From Triplophysa rosa (lineage: Eukaryota > Chordata > Actinopteri > Cypriniformes > Nemacheilidae), in contig NC_079907.1 in NCBI RefSeq assembly GCF_024868665.1, positions 15,702,413 to 15,766,412 on the forward strand: a DNA stretch of 64,000 bases. The letters are read 5' to 3'. The notes below the pieces were generated by a model. That model saw only the letters and a program-made list of their open reading frames with translations. It did not search any database and was not told the origin of the DNA. Positions 37,101-43,100 of this stretch are shown piece after piece. Position 1 is the stretch's first letter, and the number at the start of each line of letters is the position of its first letter. The position numbers and the translations under genes were made by a program.

Positions 37101-40100
37101 TAACAAAAACAATCCAAGGTTTTTATTTAGTACAGTTGCTAAACTAACAAATAAACAGACTTCACCTGACCTGGGTATTCCGCCGCACCTTGGTAGCAAT
37201 GATTTCATGAATTTTTTTACAGAGAAAATCGAAAACATACGAGACAAAATAGTAAAAACTCAACCTCCAAGTCTGTCCTATAAATTAGTACCAACCATCG
37301 CCCCAAAAGAAAGGCTACAGTGTTTTTCACCTATAAAACAGGAAGATTTAATTAAACTTATTGCAACATCTAAACCTACAACTTGCTTATTAGATCCCAT
37401 ACCAACTAAATTATTAAAAGAGTTATTACCCGTTGCAATTGAGCCCATTTATAACATTATCAACTCGTCAATTAATCTAGGCCATGTCCCAGGAGCCTTT
37501 AAACTGGCCGTCATTAAGCCTCTTATCAAGAAACCAAACTTAGACCCCAATGAACTAGGAAACTATAGACCGATTTCAAATCTCCCTTTCCTGTCTAAAA
37601 TACTAGAAAAAGTAGTGTCCACTCAGTTGTGCTCTTTCTTACAAAATAATGACATACACGAAAAATTCCAGTCAGGTTTTAGACCGCATCATAGTACTGA
37701 AACTGCACTCGTTAAAATTACAAACGACCTGCTCATAGCATCAGATAAAGGTAACATCTCACTCCTAGTCCTGCTCGACCTTAGTGCTGCGTTCGATACT
37801 GTAGACCATAAAATACTTCTAGATCGCTTACACAATTATACCGGTATTCAGGGACAGGCACTACAATGGTTCAGATCTTACTTATCAGACCGACATCAAT
37901 TTGTCCATTTAAATGGGGAATCATCAAATCTAACGCAAGTAAATTATGGATTACCTCAGGGATCGGTTTTAGGACCCTTGCTATTCTCCATATACATGCT
38001 GCCCCTTGGAAACATTATTAGAAAACATGGAATTAGCTTCCACTGTTATGCAGATGATACTCAGCTATATATCTCATCAAGACCAGATGATTCCTTCCAA
38101 CTATCCAAATTGGCAGAGTGCATCGACGATATAAAGCATTGGATGACTTGTAATTTCCTTCTTTTAAATTCTAATAAAACAGAAATATTACTTATCGGAC
38201 CAAAGACACGTGAGCAGAATATTTCGGATTATGACCTGCAAATTGAAGGCTGCACTGTTACTCCAACAAATACAGTTAAAGACCTTGGCGTTATATTAGA
38301 CAGCAACCTGTCATTTAAAAATCACATCTCAAATGTCACAAAAACAGCCTTCTTCCACCTTAGAAATGTTGCCAAATTGCGAAATATTTTATGTGTGGCT
38401 GATGCAGAGAAGCTTATTCATGCATTTGTGACCTCAAGACTTGACTACTGTAATGCACTGCTTAGTGGTTGTCCTGCAGCATCAATAAACAAACTACAGT
38501 TAGTTCAGAATGCAGCTGCCAGAGTTCTAACCAGGTCCAGAAAATACGATCACATAACCCCAATGTTATCAACCCTTCACTGGTTACCCATTAAGTATCG
38601 TATTGACTTTAAAGTTCTTTTAATTACTTATAAAGCCTTAAACGGTTTAGCCCCTACCTACATAACAGAGCTTCTACCACACTACAACCCATCACGCTCT
38701 CTAAGATCTCAAAACTCCAGACTTTTGATAACACCTAGAATAACTAAATCCACCAAAGGGGGTAGAGCTTTCTCATACGTAGCACCTAAACTCTGGAATA
38801 GCCTCCCCGATACTATTCGAGGGTCAGACACACTCTCCCAATTTAAATCTAGATTAAAGACACATCTTTTCAGCCAAGCATTCACTAATACATAGCTAAT
38901 GAACAGCAGCTACGCTAATTATTCTCTTTCTGTTTCTGCCCTCGCCTCGGGATGCCCATCCCGAGGTAGGGAGAGATTCCGCCAGGCCCAGATGAACGTC
39001 ATATGCCCATCCACAACTAGAGATTACGCCAGCTACATCGGAAAATCCCGTGCCATCCTCCTGCGAGAGCCTGCGGACTGACTGACCATCCAGCTCCATC
39101 CAAGGCAATTCCATCACCACCCAAGAAAAAGGCGACCATCTGGCCGGCCCAGCTCAGACAATTCCATCCCCAACCGAGAGCAAAGACGGACTACCTGTCA
39201 CATAAATGCTAAATTTACAATACTTGGTATTTAATGCTAAACTTACATCACACGACAGCAGTTTGAAGTTATGGCTGCACTCAGTGACTTTGATTGGAGG
39301 TAGCTGGGTGGGTGTTGTAGGGAGTGGGGGGGCTTGTTGGTTGTGGTTCGGGGCGTTTCATTTGTTGGGACTGTGTGGGTCTGGTCTGGTTGGTCTTGTT
39401 TTGTGGTCGATGTCGGACAACAGAGGAATAAAGTTAATTATGCCATTACTACTTTTCCCTGGTTGTTCCTCTGTTGTCTGTTGTTGATCGCGGAATGGGA
39501 CCGGGTTGGACCTGCACGGTTTCGGCGGGTGGGGCTTCCTGGGTCGCGGCTCGTGGGCTCTCCCTGTTCTTCGTGGACGTTGCTCGGTGGCTTTGGTCGG
39601 GGTCACTGAGTGCAGCTATGACACGTCAGAGGAGATCTGGCCCTCCCGGCTGAGCCTGGTTTCTCCCGAGGTTTTTTTTTCTCCATTATTCAGCATTGGA
39701 GTTTGGGTTCCTCGCCACAGCAGAGCAGTGCAGTGTTGGCTTGCTCACCGGGAGACTGCATTTATTTATTTATTTATTCATTTATTTATTAGATATTATT
39801 TATTATAATGATCTTGCTTGGTCTATAAACACCATGCACTGTGCTGTGTTTTACCTTTCTGTGTTTTTCTTATTTGCTCCTGTAAAGCTGCTTTGGAACA
39901 ATGCACATTGTGAAAAGCGCTATATAAATAAAATTGAATTGAATTGAATTGTGTTTACTGCAAACTTAGAAAACATTGATATGCTCATATTTCTTAAATG
40001 TAAAAAAATGTACAAAAAAAGCACAGACAAAGTCTTAGTTTGTTTACATTAAAGAGACTTTTGTATTTTTCATTTTTTATTTGATTTGGAATTTGTTTTT

Positions 40101-43100
40101 AAATTGCAGTTTAGTTTTGTTATTTGACATAAAATATATTTTTATTTGACAAAGAAATGTGCAGCATTTGAGAAATAATAAAAGAGCTTTGTTCATTTCT
40201 AATTTCTAAGTCATTTTTTAAAGATAAACCTTGAATAAATGGTATTGTGAGATCAGCATCGGGAATCGCGTCGCATCATGAGCTGAGTGAATCGTTACAT
40301 TCCTAAAATCTAGTATTTTTTTACCATGGAAACATTTTACTTCAGTACTACATCATAAAACATATATCATAATATTTACTGCACTACATTTCATAATACA
40401 TTTTGTGTTTTTCATCTTTAATACCTTCAGTACATACATTAAAACTCTAGTACTTTCTCACTTTGAAAAGACTATATAAATAGCAAAATCAAAAAAATAA
40501 AAACGCATAAAAATGCATTTATGAAATGTAGTGGAGAAAAAGTATGATATGTGCTTTATAATATATAGTAAAGTAACATTTTTCCAAAGTAACAACACTT
40601 GTTGTTTGTGTGTTAATTGTTCTGTGATGTTTCTACTAATTGCTAAAAAGGTTCATAAACAGTTATTTGACATTTATGGCCCAGGTGACTGGCTCAGAAA
40701 CAAAAATCATTGGCAACTCCCATTGACATGAATGCAATACTAATATAGCACTCTCTACATTGTGCACAACTGTATATGGAACTATGACTAAGAATAACAA
40801 GTAGGAAATCATGGGTCACGGGTAAGACACTGCTATTTCACAAGTTCACCTATCCAGATTTAGTTTAATGGAGGGTGGTGTTGAAATAAAAAGCTGAAGA
40901 GAGTTTGGAGGAAAATGAAGATTAGAAAAATTGTGTCAACTTGTTTCGTTTTCCATAAATAGCCATTCTCATACATAATTTCCATTCAATGTTTTTTTCT
41001 ATAGATTATAAAGGACTGAGTAATGGTTTTAGTAATAGGACATCATTACTGTACAAAATGGAGCAGTGCTATGAGGTGAAATAACTTGTCTTGACTCCTC
41101 CGTGACATTAAAATTGCAACAGAAAACGTTCTCTAAAATGTGACTGGACTAACAGGGACTTTCATTAACCCACTGTCTCAATAGTAACTTATTGTTTACA
41201 TCGATCAACCCGCTGTTGCTATGAGATGAAGAAAATGCCAGAGCTAAATGTCTTCTCATTGGTTTGTGGACTATTGCTTGGAAACTGTTTAGACTTTCTG
41301 TTGTCAATAGCTCACATTTCAGTACAGGCAAATCTGAGTAATCCATTTTTAAAATACCAATTTTTTATTTACATCTTTTATTATTAGGTCAGTTTAGAAA
41401 AACTTTAACTGAATCTACTCAGCCACATGCCATAAACCATGCAACAAACAATTAGCAGAATGTCATGCTACAAACAGGGTAAAAATGCTTATGTGCCATA
41501 GTTTTTGTGAACATAAATTTCAGTTTGATAAGAGTCCAGACATCAGAAAAATATCAGTCATTGACCTCACAGCGGTACTTAAAGGGGACGTGCAAATGTG
41601 TTTCATGCACTCTGACTTCTTTACAATGTTAAACATGCTGTCTTCTCATGCTTGACATGGTCAACTTGTCAAAAACGAGTTGGACGTATGACGTAGTATT
41701 TCTGTGCTCGATACACTCCCCCAGTGTTCGTATAGGTTTCGGGAAAGTTTTTTCGAACATGAAAATCTGTTTCATAACAACTTTTCTTATTCCCTTACTG
41801 GGCAATTCTCCCGGATAAGCTTGCCTATGGCAAGGCGAAAGAAATAGCCCGCCCACGCGTCAACCGCACAAGCGATAGGAAGATCCGCTTACCATCAAGA
41901 TTGGCTGCGCTGTGTCAAGATTGGCTGTGCTGTGGGCCTGAAGCTCGTTACTATTGCGATAGTGAGAGAAGTTGAGGTGTTTGTTTGTTCATGGCATTTT
42001 AGTGATGGATGTTATATAAACGGTGGATATAACGCTGGATTTGGAGATCGTTTGAAGCTGATAGATTGCGTGTTCCCAGTGCTAAAAGATGCCGGACATG
42101 AACCGCACGCGGTAACTGAAACTGAGCCATGTCTGTGTTTTGTTGGTAATGGTTGCGCACGTGCTTTAGTTCTGCCCCCCATCCCCCCCACACGTTGTAG
42201 GTTTTCAGAAATAATTGTACACCTGTATCTTTCTTTTATAAATGCGAACAAACTAAAAACTCTACGGATATTTGAAGGGTGGGATACTATTCTGTAAGTA
42301 CTCAAGATTAACATGAGATATGCAGAAACTGTCTGAGTTATGGCCACTTTAAACCACCAAATATTGACATCTGAGCTATCAGTATGGTGAAAATGTTTGG
42401 TAAAAACTTTATTTTCTTCATGGTAATGTTGACATTTCCATGGAATAGCCCAACAGTAGACTGGTGGTTTTCTTATCTCATCTGTGCCCAGAGGCTCTGC
42501 AGTTTCTGGTGACCCAGGATGCTGAGAGGTCTCAGATGACATCTATTTATCCGGTACAGCTGTCTGGTTTGGGTCTCTTTTCTCTTTAAGGGACCCCTAC
42601 TCCCTGCAGGTTATGAAGCTGTCCCACTGCTGGATGCCCTAATCTTTTGAGTGGGCTGCCACAGCTTTTGAATCACAAATGGCCATAACATTTACAAGCA
42701 TGTTTTTGATGAAGGCTCTCTGAAAAAGTACATTTCATTTCAAAGTCCAAACATTTCATTATAATTGTAGATGTTGCAACATGTTTTTGAAATCTGAGTG
42801 TCAATAAAAATAACAGTCAATGAAAACGATGTCATGTATAAACAGCACAAAACGTTTTGTTTTTATTTCATTTGATTTCATTGAACACTTTATCCAGCAC
42901 TCCGTAAGTTGTGTTATTCGCAAACTGATTCAAACTGTTTTGCTAAGTAGTTTGACCAATTCGTCAAAAGAACCGAATCAGCAATAAATGACTCCTGTCA
43001 CGTTGTCGTGCTAACATCATACTTAAATTTCACATGACTTGAATGTTATCAGAAAACTCTAAATTAATCAAATACAGAAAACCTACATGTTTACTAACAG

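Larger units (their letters stand above)
36873..40305. mobile_element. hAT-type element in dnah9 intron 1, split by an L2 LINE
   Basis: Ends TAGGAATGTAACGATTCAC and GTGAATCGTTACATTCCTA, with a perfect 8-bp target duplication AAATCTAG (36865-36872 and 40306-40313). Without the LINE it would be under 0.5 kb. No transposase. Confidence 0.85.

Noticed and set aside
42012..42542. 176-codon minus-strand frame as a gene
   Set aside because: It is antisense to the THAP fragment and shows no recognisable domain or splice support.
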